DNA of 64,000 nt, taken from contig JANATF010000002.1 in assembly GCA_029449245.1 (NCBI GenBank), forward strand, positions 372,001 through 436,000, in the 5' to 3' direction. Numbering within the stretch: the first letter of the stretch is position 1; each line of letters opens with the position of its first letter. The stretch comes from Mortierella alpina (taxonomy: Eukaryota > Mortierellomycota > Mortierellomycetes > Mortierellales > Mortierellaceae). The position numbers and the translations under genes are program-made. Of this stretch, positions 32,099-42,077 are shown piece after piece. The notes under the pieces were generated by a model. That model was given only the letters and a program-made list of their open reading frames with translations. It was not told where the DNA came from and made no database searches.

Positions 32099-32593
32099 CT
32101 ACTTGGAGTAATAACCATTGACGCGTTCCAATTCCCACAATTGACTCTCACTGCCATCAGCAGGTTCAAGAACGAGGTCGGCAGGGTTACCAAGCTGGGA
32201 ATTGCGAACTGTAACGACGAGATCTTTGTAGGGCGCAAGAATCTTGTATTTTCCATTTCCTGCCCTTTCGATAGACCACTTTGAGAATGCCTCGTCAAAT
32301 TCAGACGACCCTTTCACCTCATCCTTACGAGCGGTGAGCCAGAATCCGGTGCCAACATTTCTTATGCTAAAACCCTCTTCGAAGCGCGCGATTTCCCAGC
32401 GTTCGTAGACGCTTGCAAAATTGTTATCGACAATGATGCCCGTGTTGAAAGGGGGTCGGGAACCGGGACCAGGGAAATTCTTGGCCCAGGATTCGCCGTT
32501 GAGGAGCCTGTACTGAGCAGCCGCCTCGCAAGCGGTCGCGACAAGGAGTATCACGAGGAACGAGATCAGAGATGATAGAGCGATGCGCACCAT
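32099..32593 (-). CDS. Small secreted protein, probable beta-trefoil (ricin-B-like/I66 inhibitor-like) fold
   Basis: 164 residues. A signal peptide (MVRIALSSLISFLVILLVAT, cleavage near ACEAAA) is followed by a Trp/Gly-patterned domain: WEIARFEEGFSIRNVGTGFW, then FDEAFSKWSIERAGNGKYKI, then a final SESQLWELERV. Three roughly equal blocks each ending in a W-x-hydrophobic motif fit a beta-trefoil, as in fungal ricin-B-like lectins and the I66 type of protease inhibitors. Cysteines are nearly absent. Fold assignment is inference; no sugar-binding QxW is clear, although SQLWEL is close. Secreted, probably small-molecule- or protein-binding. Intact, single exon. Confidence 0.6.
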   Translation of the reverse strand: MVRIALSSLISFLVILLVATACEAAAQYRLLNGESWAKNFPGPGSRPPFNTGIIVDNNFASVYERWEIARFEEGFSIRNVGTGFWLTARKDEVKGSSEFDEAFSKWSIERAGNGKYKILAPYKDLVVTVRNSQLGNPADLVLEPADGSESQLWELERVNGYYSK

Positions 32594-32869
32594 GCTGAAT
32601 ATGTTGGCGTATGCTAGGATGATTTTGTTGGTAGAATATATTATAGTGTTGGATAATTTGTGAGTAACAAGAATGGATACTGTGGCCCTTGAGCATGACA
32701 GTGAAAGCCCTGCCGTATGGACTTACGTTCTGCTGGCAGTTGTGCGGGTGATGAGGGTGCTGTTGTAAGTTTAAAGTCTTGAGTATAGGATCGGATGTGT
32801 GCCGGTGCAGGATAATGGATAGATGCGTCCTCTTTATATACGCGAAGGAGGTCGTGAAAGGAAGGAAGC

Positions 32870-33300
32870 GTGGATAGTCGCCGGGAGAACGTAGGTATGC
32901 AAAGCGCATGAAAGAAATGGCCATGGGAACGTGCAAGGGCGTGGGTACTGAAATTGAAAGCAGCGGGAGCGCAGAAGAATCTGGAAAGCGAAAGAATATG
33001 CCCAGCGCATGAACAAGGAATGGGAAATGTCAACATACAGGTGCATGAGCAGCGATAAACAACATGTAGGCACACAACGCATGGACGAAGAAATGGGCAT
33101 GGGAGTGAAAGGTACAAGGGGGCGGGTGGGCTATAGTCCAGCTCGGTAGGGTATGGAGCCGTGCGAGAATTGGTTAACAAAGAAAAAAATCACGCAATCA
33201 GTGCATGAGTAGAAAAAAGGAGAAAGACACCGAGTGCGGGGGAAAGTAGTTACGCACAGCGCATGAATAAGGAATAGGGGTGTGAAAGACCGCGAAATAG
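32870..33300. repeat. Degenerate ~75-bp minisatellite, copy array 1
   Basis: Irregular units with the core GCGCATGAA..AA followed by ATGGGAACGTGCAAGGGCG and a TGGGTA-GCGAA part. The same units fill 59300-60590. Both arrays lie just upstream of a small secreted-protein gene on the minus strand. Confidence 0.65.
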
Positions 33301-34000
33301 TATTTACTGGATTCCATTGGTTTTGAACATATAGATACAAACGCGTCAACAACTGTCGTAGACTCCCAACAAAACCTTTCTGAGATTGTATAATACGCCA
33401 AGTTAGTCTCAACTCTATGCTTAGTTTCAGGTACCATACAACAACCACTATTGGCTTGTAATCTCAGACTTCTCTCAAGCGCTTCCGTACACGAGTCGCG
33501 CATACACACTTGCGACACCGCCGTACCTGTTCCATATGCTAAATGGACCTGCCACTGTAGAACGTCTATTCCCACCAGACACCAGCTGAGACACCATTCG
33601 TTTTCAAATGACCCAATCCGAATTTAGCTACCGGGTGAGAAGTGACCCTTGTAGAGCCCCTACTTTCACTCCCCAACCACCAACTCTGCCTCTATCAGAC
33701 GGGAACTTTCTGAGAACTGAACACTGTCAAGTTTAGACATGACGTGAGTTTCCTGTCACTTGATGTATGATACCCTACAGGTTCGTGTATGGGACAGTAA
33801 TAGGTGTGAGGCTGATTAGTTTTGACCAAGACCCTAACGACTAATTTTTCCGGCGACTCCTTAGTTGAATACTTGACCGAACTTTAGTCGTAATGGATGG
33901 GTCGCCCGACAAGGTTCCTATCTCAGGAGACCACGACCGGCCGCGTCGTCACCAATCAGAACGCTGTCGTGGTGGCTCCTACACCTGTTGTTATTGTCGT
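33301..34000. other. Intergenic, nothing recognised
   Basis: No coding frame with convincing composition; no RNA or repeat family identified. Confidence 0.4.
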
Positions 34001-34681
34001 TCACCTCCTTGTACTTGAGCCTGTCGTAGCTGTCATGCGAGTAAGCTTGACTCCAGTCTGTTCCAGGACTCGGCTGATGCAGGCGTGTGCTCCAGCACTG
34101 ATTGAATTAGTTTCCTGCCTGTGGGGAACGCAATCGCGTTGCTTATCCTTACCTGCCTGGCCCATAATAGTATCGTTGGTTGTTGTTGTAGGCAGTAGAA
34201 ATCCTGTGGTTATCAATACCGACTGTGTGCTTTACTCTGCATGAAACGATATCATCAAGTGCGCACATCCGTATAGTCTTTCTTTCGTAGACGAAGGCTA
34301 TACTGAACCCATAAAGAACCCCGTACTCCTGACCAGCACTGGCAGTATCCGCAATGATCATGGTATTGTACTTGGCATGGGTGTCTGAGTGTCCGCTGAA
34401 ACAAGGGGTGTTGCTTTACAGACTCGAATTCCATGCCAAGATGCCCACTTGCAATTCTACATGTTGCTTTCCGAGACAAATGGTTACCTGAGGACGATGG
34501 GAGTGCCTCGCTGTTGCTGATTCCACTGAAGTATTCTTGACATCCACTCTAATTTCCTAGCGATGAGGACGTTGCCTCTGATCTCTTCGAGTCCAGGTAT
34601 CGCCAATGACACGGTCGTGTTACAGTGAGGAGAGTGAGCGACGCAGACGTCATCAGACTGACTGGTGAAGAGACGATGGTC
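34001..34681 (-). CDS. Cryptic multi-exon gene, 5' end undefined
   Basis: Three blocks join in frame across consensus introns: 34488-34681 (donor GTAACC), 34153-34395 (acceptor TTTCAG, donor GTAAGG) and 34001-34118 (acceptor CCACAG, stop TGA). The product includes SDDVCVAHSPHCNTTVSLAI, EWMSRILQWNQQQRGTPIVL, SGHSDTHAKYNTMIIADTAS and a YNNNQRYYYGPG segment, then ends in a Thr/Ser-rich tail. Amino-acid texture is normal and the phases agree at both junctions. I recognise no family. The first exon must lie upstream of 34681 and was not found, so a secretion signal cannot be judged. Transcript evidence would settle it. Confidence 0.45.
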
Positions 34682-35254
34682 CTACTACAGATGTATGGTT
34701 GATGGTCCTGTGTTCCTGATGAATGCGCCGCACCTTCTCCTGTCCCGATGATCTGCTGCTGTGATGGCGCGAGACCTGACTCTGCTGAGCGCGGGCCGTG
34801 TTTCCAAAGGTCCAACGGAGTAGGCCCTGCATGCAATGAGGTTAGATGACATGGTGCACATGTGGTTCCGTATAGACAGTGTGACATTCGCAGACCGACA
34901 GGACAGGCAGCAAGTGCGCTGTAGCGACAAGCTTACGAAAAGCGATGCTGGTGAGGAGGTTGTTGTGTAGCGTTGGCAGCATGGAGCGGACAGGATCGAG
35001 ACCGAGCTCGAGACCGAGAGACAGCGAGCGAGCGTTGTTGTCCTGTTCCAGGGATGAGCTCAGTCCATGGACGCCTGAGACGGTGACAGGCGGGATACAA
35101 CAACAACGTCACAAATGGATCAGGGGCGAGTTTGACTTGCTGAGCATGGTCCACCACTGTGCAGCCCACGGTGCAGCCCAGATGCAGAAGGATGCGCCTG
35201 GTTCGTTTTCTAATGGCACTGAAGCGGAGGCCGAGATGAGATCCATTCCAGAGA
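34682..35254. other. Intergenic, probable 5' exon of the cryptic gene lies here
   Basis: Several candidate splice acceptors but no firm exon. No other feature. Confidence 0.3.
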
Positions 35255-35480
35255 GAGGCCAACTCTGAGCGCAGTTGTGCAAAATGGTGACAAAATGCGC
35301 TCAATGCTGCCTAGTTGACTAGATCATAGTCGGCGGGCAGGCCTAATTTTGCAGAAACGACAGACTCTGAGCGCATTTTTGCAAAAATGCGCAGAAAATG
35401 CGCTCAATCCTGCCTAGGTACTAAAATTTTGGAAATCGAGGCTCAATTGCAGAGGTTGTCAACTTTGAGCGCATTTTATT
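35255..35480. repeat. Direct/inverted TGAGCGCATTTT repeats
   Basis: Two ~110-bp direct units (starting CTCTGAGCGCA near 35268 and 35368, each ending AATGCGCTCAAT.CTGCCTAG) plus a partial third (TTTGAGCGCATTTTA, 35463). In unit 2, TGAGCGCATTTT pairs perfectly with AAAATGCGCTCA. Confidence 0.7.
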
Positions 35481-35934
35481 CCTCAGCACGTTTTTCTCTT
35501 CATTACAGAAGAAGGCAGTGTTGCATAGCCCTTTAACAGCACTCAGTGTGCCGTCAGATAGTCAGCAGTGCACTCAACACCCGTCGCTATTTTAAGGCAC
35601 CCTAGAGGAATAACGATCCCTCTCTTGTTGTCATTCATTCTTGATAATTTTCATGCTACTTGTCAATACATGATCTCAAAAGGTCGGACAACAATGGCCG
35701 TATGACAACATAAACTGGTCAAAGCTAAGAGTTGTAGGCTTCCAGAAGCAGTAACGTAGTTTCTTTGAGCTCAGAGGTCCTGACAAAACTACCCTTCGAT
35801 GTTATGGCTAGTATGGTCTGCACCACAAGATCGAGGAATAGTTTTTGTCCGTCGACCTACACCCGCCTAACAACTTTTGATCGGGGTCTAGCCATTTTAT
35901 TATTTTTCTCAACTCCATTACTGTCCTTATCCCT

Positions 35935-36405
35935 TTATATACCCAACACCATGGGCGCCACCATGATAGCTAGCACCAAGACGCCCGCCCACTTGACGGT
36001 CTCTGTACTTCTCAGTCCCATAGAGCTCGCGCTACTGCTGCCGTTGTGCCCGCTCGAGGTTGGCTTTTCCTTGATGGGCGCTTCCTGTGGACACGAGGTC
36101 ATGGTGCACATGAAGGGCATAATACCCGCGGGCAGCGGCACAGGGCCGGATCCGCCTACCGAGATCGAGTCGTGGTCGACACAGAAGAACGTCTGGTTGC
36201 TGGCTTGGCCTTCGGTGATACAGCGCTTGACCTTAGGGTAACGCAAGCACGAGGTGGTGTTGTCGGCGTGGAAGATCTCCTGGCAGACCCAGGTAACGTT
36301 ATTGGAAGGGCCGGCGGGACCGGTGGTTTGAGGTGCGGGCATACTCATCGTGGGGCTGACGATGGTGATGGGGGCGTCGGTGGGTGACGGTGAAGGCGAG
36401 CTCAT
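35935..36405 (-). CDS. Putative GPI-anchored cell-surface protein lacking an obvious signal peptide
   Basis: 156 residues starting with a Ser/Pro-rich lead. The central part is Cys-containing with possible N-glycosylation sites (SNNVTWVC, HADNTTSC, SNQTFFC and CTMTSC). A Ser/Gly/Asn stretch follows, and the C-terminus is hydrophobic (VKWAGVLVLAIMVAPMVLGI) as in GPI-anchor signals. There is an in-frame stop just upstream of the ATG, so a signal peptide would have to come from an unrecognised upstream exon. Six cysteines suggest disulfide bonding. Cell-wall or surface role inferred only from these traits; no known domain recognised. Confidence 0.55.
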   Translation of the reverse strand: MSSPSPSPTDAPITIVSPTMSMPAPQTTGPAGPSNNVTWVCQEIFHADNTTSCLRYPKVKRCITEGQASNQTFFCVDHDSISVGGSGPVPLPAGIMPFMCTMTSCPQEAPIKEKPTSSGHNGSSSASSMGLRSTETVKWAGVLVLAIMVAPMVLGI

Positions 36406-37477
36406 TACGAAGTTGCTGTTGTCCGTAGTCGTGAGTTAAGATGTGTGATGCTGAATGTGTGCTGTTGGACAGAAGGGGTATTGTGCGCGCGTATCGTAGT
36501 TGTGTGGAGTGCAATCCAGAAATTGGAAAAGGAAAAGAATAAAAACAAAGAAATTAATATTTATAGTTGTCTTACTTGCTCGTGTGGTGTGCTTGCCCCC
36601 TGTTCTTCTCCAAACGAAGGAGGGAAGGACCCAATGGACAACAGCCCAACAGCCAAAGGAGGAGTCACAGCCCCGCACACCACATTTGATAAACACGCAA
36701 CTCCTTTTCCGAGAGATGCTCCGGCATAAAAACGTATTCTGATTGGGCATAGGAAAGGAAAATTGGCATACGACGCAATTCTATTTCGGGCATAATGAGC
36801 CCACTCACTTTTTCCAGTTGAGCATGTAAAAGAGCAGTAAGTAGGGGATACGGCCAAGCGGAAAAGGAAACTCACATCCACATGGACAGAGGCGAGGCAA
36901 TTGTTAATACTCCGTCCAATCTCTTGTTGTAAAGTACCGGACCTACTAGGTTTTCTGGAGTGTACCTCTTAGTCAATGACCACTTCCTTTCTTACTAAAG
37001 CCCATTGAGTGTATAGATTGCCCGTGGCAGGGCACCTATATAAGAGTTCTGCCTCGGCAAACAAAAAACAACAGCTCTTTGTCCTTGACTTCCTTCATCG
37101 CACTGTACGTTTCACAAGCGCTTTTTTTAGCGACGTTTGTTCGATTTTTCGATGTCGGATCCACCTATATCCCGTGTGCAAAGAATTCGAGGTCGCATTG
37201 TCGACGCTAAATAGTGGTCTCGCAACTAGACCCCCACTTTTACGTGGGGTGGGACTGCAAGTCCTACCTCCACTCAAATGAGGGTCTGAGTCCAATTCTC
37301 GAGCTCTTGGCACAATGGTCCATAGAAAATATAAAAGGAAGACGACATGGACTTTGGAGGAAGGGTTGGATGTGCCACGAGTTGTGAGCAAAATTTCAAG
37401 TTAGGCGACTGGCAGAAAAAAACCCTTTACATGGTTCTAGTTCACCTTGTTATTATATATTTGCGGACCCTTGTGCC
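36406..37477. other. Intergenic, nothing firm
   Basis: A TATA-like CCTATATAAGAG is at 37034-37045 on the plus strand, but no convincing coding sequence follows. Around 37215-37275 there are small hairpins (CCCCCACTTTTACGTGGGG and GGACTGCAAGTCC) that do not form a tRNA. Confidence 0.35.
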
Positions 37478-37790
37478 TGAAACGTGTTGCAAGCTACAAT
37501 GGCTCTCACTACTGACAACAAACCAGGATTTACACATGTTTATTGTTACTACAGAAACAGACCATCGAGTGACCATAACTAAAGGGGTCAAGGAACGCGA
37601 AGGACAATAATCATGAGCGCGTCCTAGATTCGTGTCAACGGTAATGACCTTTTGATCTTCACACGTTCCAATCAGTATGGATCGGTATCTTTTACAGTCA
37701 AGTAGACGCAGTACTGCGAACCCGTATACAATCGTAGACTCGTTAACAAATAACAACGGGTCCAATCAAAGCAAGGAAAGTGCTCGACTA
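37478..37790. repeat. 480-bp repeat family, rearranged copy 3
   Basis: The left part starts TGAAACGTGTTGCAAG and includes ACATGTTTATTGTTACTACAG, in the orientation of copy 1. The right part (GTAGACTCGTTAACAAA to GCAAGGAAAGTGCT) matches the family in the opposite orientation. So the copy is internally inverted, old or recombinant. Confidence 0.55.
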
Positions 37791-37915
37791 TAGTCCGTCG
37801 TACGTGCTACAAATCACAGCCCCAATGCGGTTTGATGAACGTTATTTGACCTCTGCGGCTAATGGGTTTATTGATCTGAGGTTGTCTATGACAGTATCGA
37901 ACTCCCACTAGCTGC

Positions 37916-39424
37916 TTAATCCAATAGCCTGGAGATGTCGATCTTTGGGTAAGCGCAAGTGGCCAGATCAATAACGTACGCATCATTTGAGTAAATAGTC
38001 GTGCTCACTAGAGGATTTGAAATGGACGCTTTGGAAACATAACCGCCGTTATATGACAAGCCGCCAAGGTGCGTACCACCGCTGTAGTAGAGTTCGTCCG
38101 TGGCGCCAAAAGCAATGCCCACCGACACCTTGGGATCTGTAAGTGTTACACCATCTACCTGGAGTTGTCCGATGTACTTCATCTCGCCACCGAAAGTAGT
38201 TGTTTGTGGCGTTGTCGAGATGAATAAAGCCCCATTACCGCCGATGACCCAAAGATAGGAATTACCATCAAAGGCAAGGTCGGCGAAGCAGGTCAATTCA
38301 TTTTCGCAGAACTTGATAGCGTTGCCCGACAAATCTGTGTATTCAACAGCAGCGGGTGGTGCAGTTGAATTGGCCGGGAAATACAAGGCTTTTCCCTTGT
38401 CTTTCCATGAGGCCATCATGAAAACGCCGTCATGTCTAGCGCCAAATGCACTCCACTCGAAGTTGCTGGGATTATTCAAGTTTGGAGCAGCAGTGAATTT
38501 TTCGCCGGGCTGTGCTTTGTAGACTTGACCAAAAAGATTGGACTTATACTCTGTCTGGAGAATGTTGACTGCGTTTGCATCGACCGAGCCTGTGCCGTCG
38601 GAATCAAAGAGAAGAGTCGTTGTACCGGTAGAAGGGTTCAGGTGTAAAATTTTACCGTTGAACAAGTCATAGAAGACGCCGATATGGAGATTAACTTGGC
38701 AGTCGACCATACACATGGCTGTGGTGGAATCCTCCTGCAGACAGCCATTGGGACAGTCTTTTGTGTTCACGGTAGGAGAAGCGCCGGTTGCGGAGCAGTC
38801 GAACAAAGTATTGCCGGGATACCCGCAGGATGCATCGAAGCTTCTGCCACAGTATGAACCGGCACCAGTACACGGACAGGCGGTTGAAGTCGGCGTAGCT
38901 GAAGTTGTAGTCGTCGCTGACACAGTTGTCGTCGCTGGCACAGCTGTCGTCTCTGACACAGTTGTCGTCGCTGACACAGTTGTCGTCGCTGACACAGTTG
39001 TCGTCGCTGACACAGTTGTTGTCGCGGACACAGCTGTCGTCGCTGACACAGTTGTCGGCGTAGGACAAGCAGAACAGTCGCTGCAAGGTGTCGGTGTTGG
39101 GCAAGCAGCACCAGTGCTGCAAGGTACACTGAAGGAAGTGTGCGCGCCATTGGTGACCGTGAGCGTCTGTGTCAAGTCATTGATCGTTGCGGTGATGACA
39201 ACAGGGGCTGTAGTGGTCCTAACACATTTCTTTGTGACCGTTCGAGGAGCTTCATAGATGGTACAAGTACAATCGTCCACGTTCATCTCATTGCTATTGG
39301 CAGCAGCAATATCTTCAGAGAACTCCAACTTCTTGTCGCCTCGCGTGTCAGTTTCAGCAAGCGCGCCAGCTCGAAGAAGAAGAAGTGAAAGCGAGAGCAA
39401 TATGCCAGGCTGGACAAGCTTCAT
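37916..39424 (-). CDS. Large secreted protein, paralogue A, with VSATTT tandem repeats
   Basis: 502 residues. The signal peptide (LLSLSLLLLRAGALA) is followed by a short acidic region and one VVITxTI...TVTNGAHTSFSVP adhesin-like module. A low-complexity stalk comes next, made of SATTTV hexapeptides encoded by tandem 18-bp units. A Cys-rich link (ACPCTGAGSYC, CGYPGNTLFDC, CPNGC) leads to a C-terminal 300-residue domain with repeated Gly/Asn turns (LHLNPSTGTTTLLFDSDG, ADLAFDGNSYLWVIGGNG, GIAFGATDELYYSGGTHLGG) that suggest a beta-propeller. Probably an extracellular or wall protein displaying a propeller on a glycosylated stalk. No enzyme motif seen. Paralogue B lies 4.26 kb away in the same orientation. 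Confidence 0.78.
   Translation of the reverse strand: MKLVQPGILLSLSLLLLRAGALAETDTRGDKKLEFSEDIAAANSNEMNVDDCTCTIYEAPRTVTKKCVRTTTAPVVITATINDLTQTLTVTNGAHTSFSVPCSTGAACPTPTPCSDCSACPTPTTVSATTAVSATTTVSATTTVSATTTVSATTTVSETTAVPATTTVSATTTTSATPTSTACPCTGAGSYCGRSFDASCGYPGNTLFDCSATGASPTVNTKDCPNGCLQEDSTTAMCMVDCQVNLHIGVFYDLFNGKILHLNPSTGTTTLLFDSDGTGSVDANAVNILQTEYKSNLFGQVYKAQPGEKFTAAPNLNNPSNFEWSAFGARHDGVFMMASWKDKGKALYFPANSTAPPAAVEYTDLSGNAIKFCENELTCFADLAFDGNSYLWVIGGNGALFISTTPQTTTFGGEMKYIGQLQVDGVTLTDPKVSVGIAFGATDELYYSGGTHLGGLSYNGGYVSKASISNPLVSTTIYSNDAYVIDLATCAYPKIDISRLLD
38905..39062. repeat. 18-bp coding minisatellite
   Basis: About nine units of GACACAGTTGTCGTCGCT (plus strand), encoding the SATTTV stalk. Single-base variants give SETTAVP or SATTAV. 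In paralogue B only about one unit remains. Confidence 0.85.
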
Positions 39425-39441
39425 GATAGCCGTGGAACTTT

Positions 39442-40016
39442 AGCGTTTAGATAGGATAATTGTAGAAAGTTAATCAATAAGTAAAGAAGCGGAGGGCAGT
39501 CATTCAGGGGCACGTCGCGATTTATTGTCTGTACCTGCAAAGGGGGTCGTCTGGGTAATAATTTGTGACTTGAGTGATGGTACGGGTTTGCTTCAACAAA
39601 GTAGAAACTGGAGAACTGATTCACCAGCACTTACGTCTTGGGTGTCTCATGCTTTATATGAGAGACATTCGCCAAGCAAGGGCTATGTAGGCACCAGCAA
39701 GGTCTGAAAGGCAGCTGCCTTCTATGGAACGAATTCCATCGTGTCCAACCCAAGAGTTTGGTGGAAAAGCACACTCGCGTCCTGACTTTAGAATGATTCT
39801 GACAATAACGACGTACCCGTGGCCCCTAGAGTATTCCAATTGCTTGTCACTTATCGTTTACGTAAGATGGATGTAAATTTGCGTCGAGTCTTGCTGGGGC
39901 TGCTTATTGATTGGCCTTAGCGTTTAGGTAAGATAGGTGTCAAAAGCCAGCAGTGTGTTTAGGTACGATAGTTGTAAAAATTCCATAAAGCGTTTAGGTA
40001 AAATAGACGTCAAATA
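39442..40016. promoter_or_regulatory. Iterated GCGTTTAGGTAAGATAG motif upstream of paralogue A
   Basis: At least five variants (39442, about 39853, 39920, 39958, 39990) of GCGTTTAGGTAAGATAGnTGT. The same series is conserved upstream of paralogue B (43733-44300). A TATA-like TTTATATGAG lies at 39651. Function as protein-binding sites is inference. Confidence 0.5.
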
Positions 40017-40299
40017 GATACGAAGGACAGTCGTTCAGGGGCACGTCGCGCGTTTTTGTTACCTAAAAGGGTCGTCTCGGTGTTTGTGACTTGGATGATG
40101 GTAAAGTTCGTTTCAGCAAGGCAGAACTTGACCGATTCACCAGCACTAACTTACCTTTCTTGGCCGTCTCATGCTTTATACGCGAGACATTCGCCAAGCA
40201 GGGGCTATGTAGGCACCAGCCAAGTCTGAAAGGCAGCTACCTTCTACGGGACAAAATTTCTGGTCGCTGAAGGCATTGGTCTCTAGAAGGAATAGTTGT

Positions 40300-40570
40300 C
40301 AATGACTTATATCTGGCCTACACATGAATAGGGTCAAAAAATTTAATTGTCCTACGCAGAAAGGGTCAAAGGGGCAAAAATTGCTTTCTGTCCAACACAG
40401 GCGAGGAGTCAAAGGGTCAAAAATTCCGTCGTGTCCTACCAGGAAGTGGATCACTGTGTCCTATGACAAAAATCTATTCAGTCTAACGCATGAGTAGGTC
40501 AAAAAATTCTATTGTCCTAAGCAGGAGAGCATCCTATACAGTGTATGTATGGTCTCAAAATGTTCCATCG
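40300..40570. repeat. Degenerate ~35-bp GGGTCAAAAAATT minisatellite
   Basis: Repeated GGGTCAAAAAATTC..TGTCC.AC..AGG units, also present in the upstream block of paralogue B (44540-44770). Non-coding. Confidence 0.65.
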
Positions 40571-41127
40571 TATTCAACGTCGAGGTGTGAGGTTTTCCAT
40601 CATAACGGGATTTGACAGCACATTCAGACGGTAGAATAAAAGGCCTCTGTTTTCTGGGCACAGTGTGCTTATAACAACAGGGACTTTATACATGGAGGAA
40701 GTTATGAGCAGGAGTCAATTTCATGGTTGATGTCGCCGTTGTGTTCGGAAAAGTACCTGACGCAGAACCAGTAATTCGAGTGTAAAATTGACTCAACTAT
40801 GCGTTAACAGCGACGTTGCTTTTTGATCCTTGGAAGTCGGTCCTTCCTATCATACTGTGCCATTTTTCAGTACGTCTGAGTTGACCCTTTTTTAGCTAGC
40901 GATCAAATAAAGTACTTGCTCGGTCAGGGCCTTACTGTCGGGTCCTGAATCATATGACGTGGGTGGTGTAGTGGAGTGGAAAGGCTTTATGAGGCTCTGG
41001 CTAATGTTAAATTCAAATATTGATGCCGAATGACCCACAGAGAACGGTCTATTCGCATTGTCATAGGTGTTATGGACGTATGTGTAACTTGACTAACCGA
41101 CGAAAGAAAACAAATTGAAGAACGATT

Positions 41128-41344
41128 CCTCTGCCAGAAAAGAACTCTACTTTTCTGGAGCTCAAGGGTGGAGAGGGTGGGACATATCAAGAAGTCCAAG
41201 GTACCTATGACAACGCGTATGGACCGTCCTCTGTAGGTCATTCAAGAGTAGAATCATTGTAGGTCGTAGAGATGTCGCTCATTGAGCTATGGCTGAGTTC
41301 CGATGAGCGACGAAAAAGAAGATAGAGATCTTTCTGGCAAAAGG
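41128..41344. mobile_element. 217-bp MITE, copy B
   Basis: Relative of 19709-19923 with imperfect terminal inverted repeats (CCTCTGCCAGAAAAGA / TCTTTCTGGCAAAAGG). The interior GCTCAAGGGTGGAGAGGGTG and GACCGTCCTCTGTAGGTCA is shared. Outer bases GAACGAT / ATCGTTC also pair. Confidence 0.7.
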
Positions 41345-42077
41345 ATCGTTCGTTTATTACATTTTGGTTTTCATTCGTACACGTACGGACATGGCACCGT
41401 AGACAATGTGAGCAACAATTGGTGATATGTGTATAGATAACAATAACCAACGCGCGAAGCGAAAGTGCATGCAATGGGAAAACCAACGGAGGGACGCACA
41501 AAACTTTGTCGCCGACAGCGCTGCTGTCCATGCGAAAATGTAGCTTCATTACGCTCAGATATCGACGACAGATGTTTGAAGCCAGTGGCGCTCATCTCCT
41601 CCTTGACATACGTAAACTATTCAAGCGCGGTAAGCCTCTCGCGTCATAATTGTCAGGAACCAAACCTAACCCCAGCTCTCGATTGTAGGCCTTACCTAGG
41701 TCAGGTCCGTTCGGAGCAGGACAAAAGGAATTGTCTATTTCACAATTGTCAGCACCTTCCTGGTCGCCGACCTGAAAAGACTTCCGATCAGTCCCGGCTC
41801 TACTCGGTTCCCACAATTGTGCCTTCTGTCAGATATCATCCTGTAGAATTGAACAGCCATAGCTCCTTTCATAGACGACACCCCAAATTTGCAACAACTC
41901 ATACTTGTCTTTCCTTACCATACTTACTCTTATTTTCCCCCTTAAGACTTCGGTCCAAATCTGACTATAATATGGTGCCGTAAGTGCTACACACAACAGT
42001 CCCAATGCGAGGCAAAATCGGGCTATCTTCTACGGTCATGGGTTAGTGCTTCCAAGTGTTCACAAAGAAAGGAAGCG
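41345..42077. other. Spacer between duplicated blocks
   Basis: No firm gene. Several open frames exist but none has family-like sequence or a secretion signal. Confidence 0.35.

Larger units (their letters stand above)
37820..41003. repeat. Segmental tandem duplication, unit 1
   Basis: Shares gene, 3' flank and at least 1.5 kb of upstream DNA with 42078-45400. Conserved marks include GGTTTGATGAACGT at the left, GGGGCACGTCGCG repeats, TTGCTTTTTGATCCTTGGA, and GGGTCCTGAATCATAT plus AAAGGCTTTATGAGGCTCT at the right end. Confidence 0.88.

Noticed and set aside
33897-34244. Hydrophobic plus-strand ORF
   Set aside because: Lies antisense to the better-supported spliced minus-strand gene.
37190-37300. 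tRNA-like hairpin cluster
   Set aside because: Stems do not form a cloverleaf and no T-loop consensus is present.
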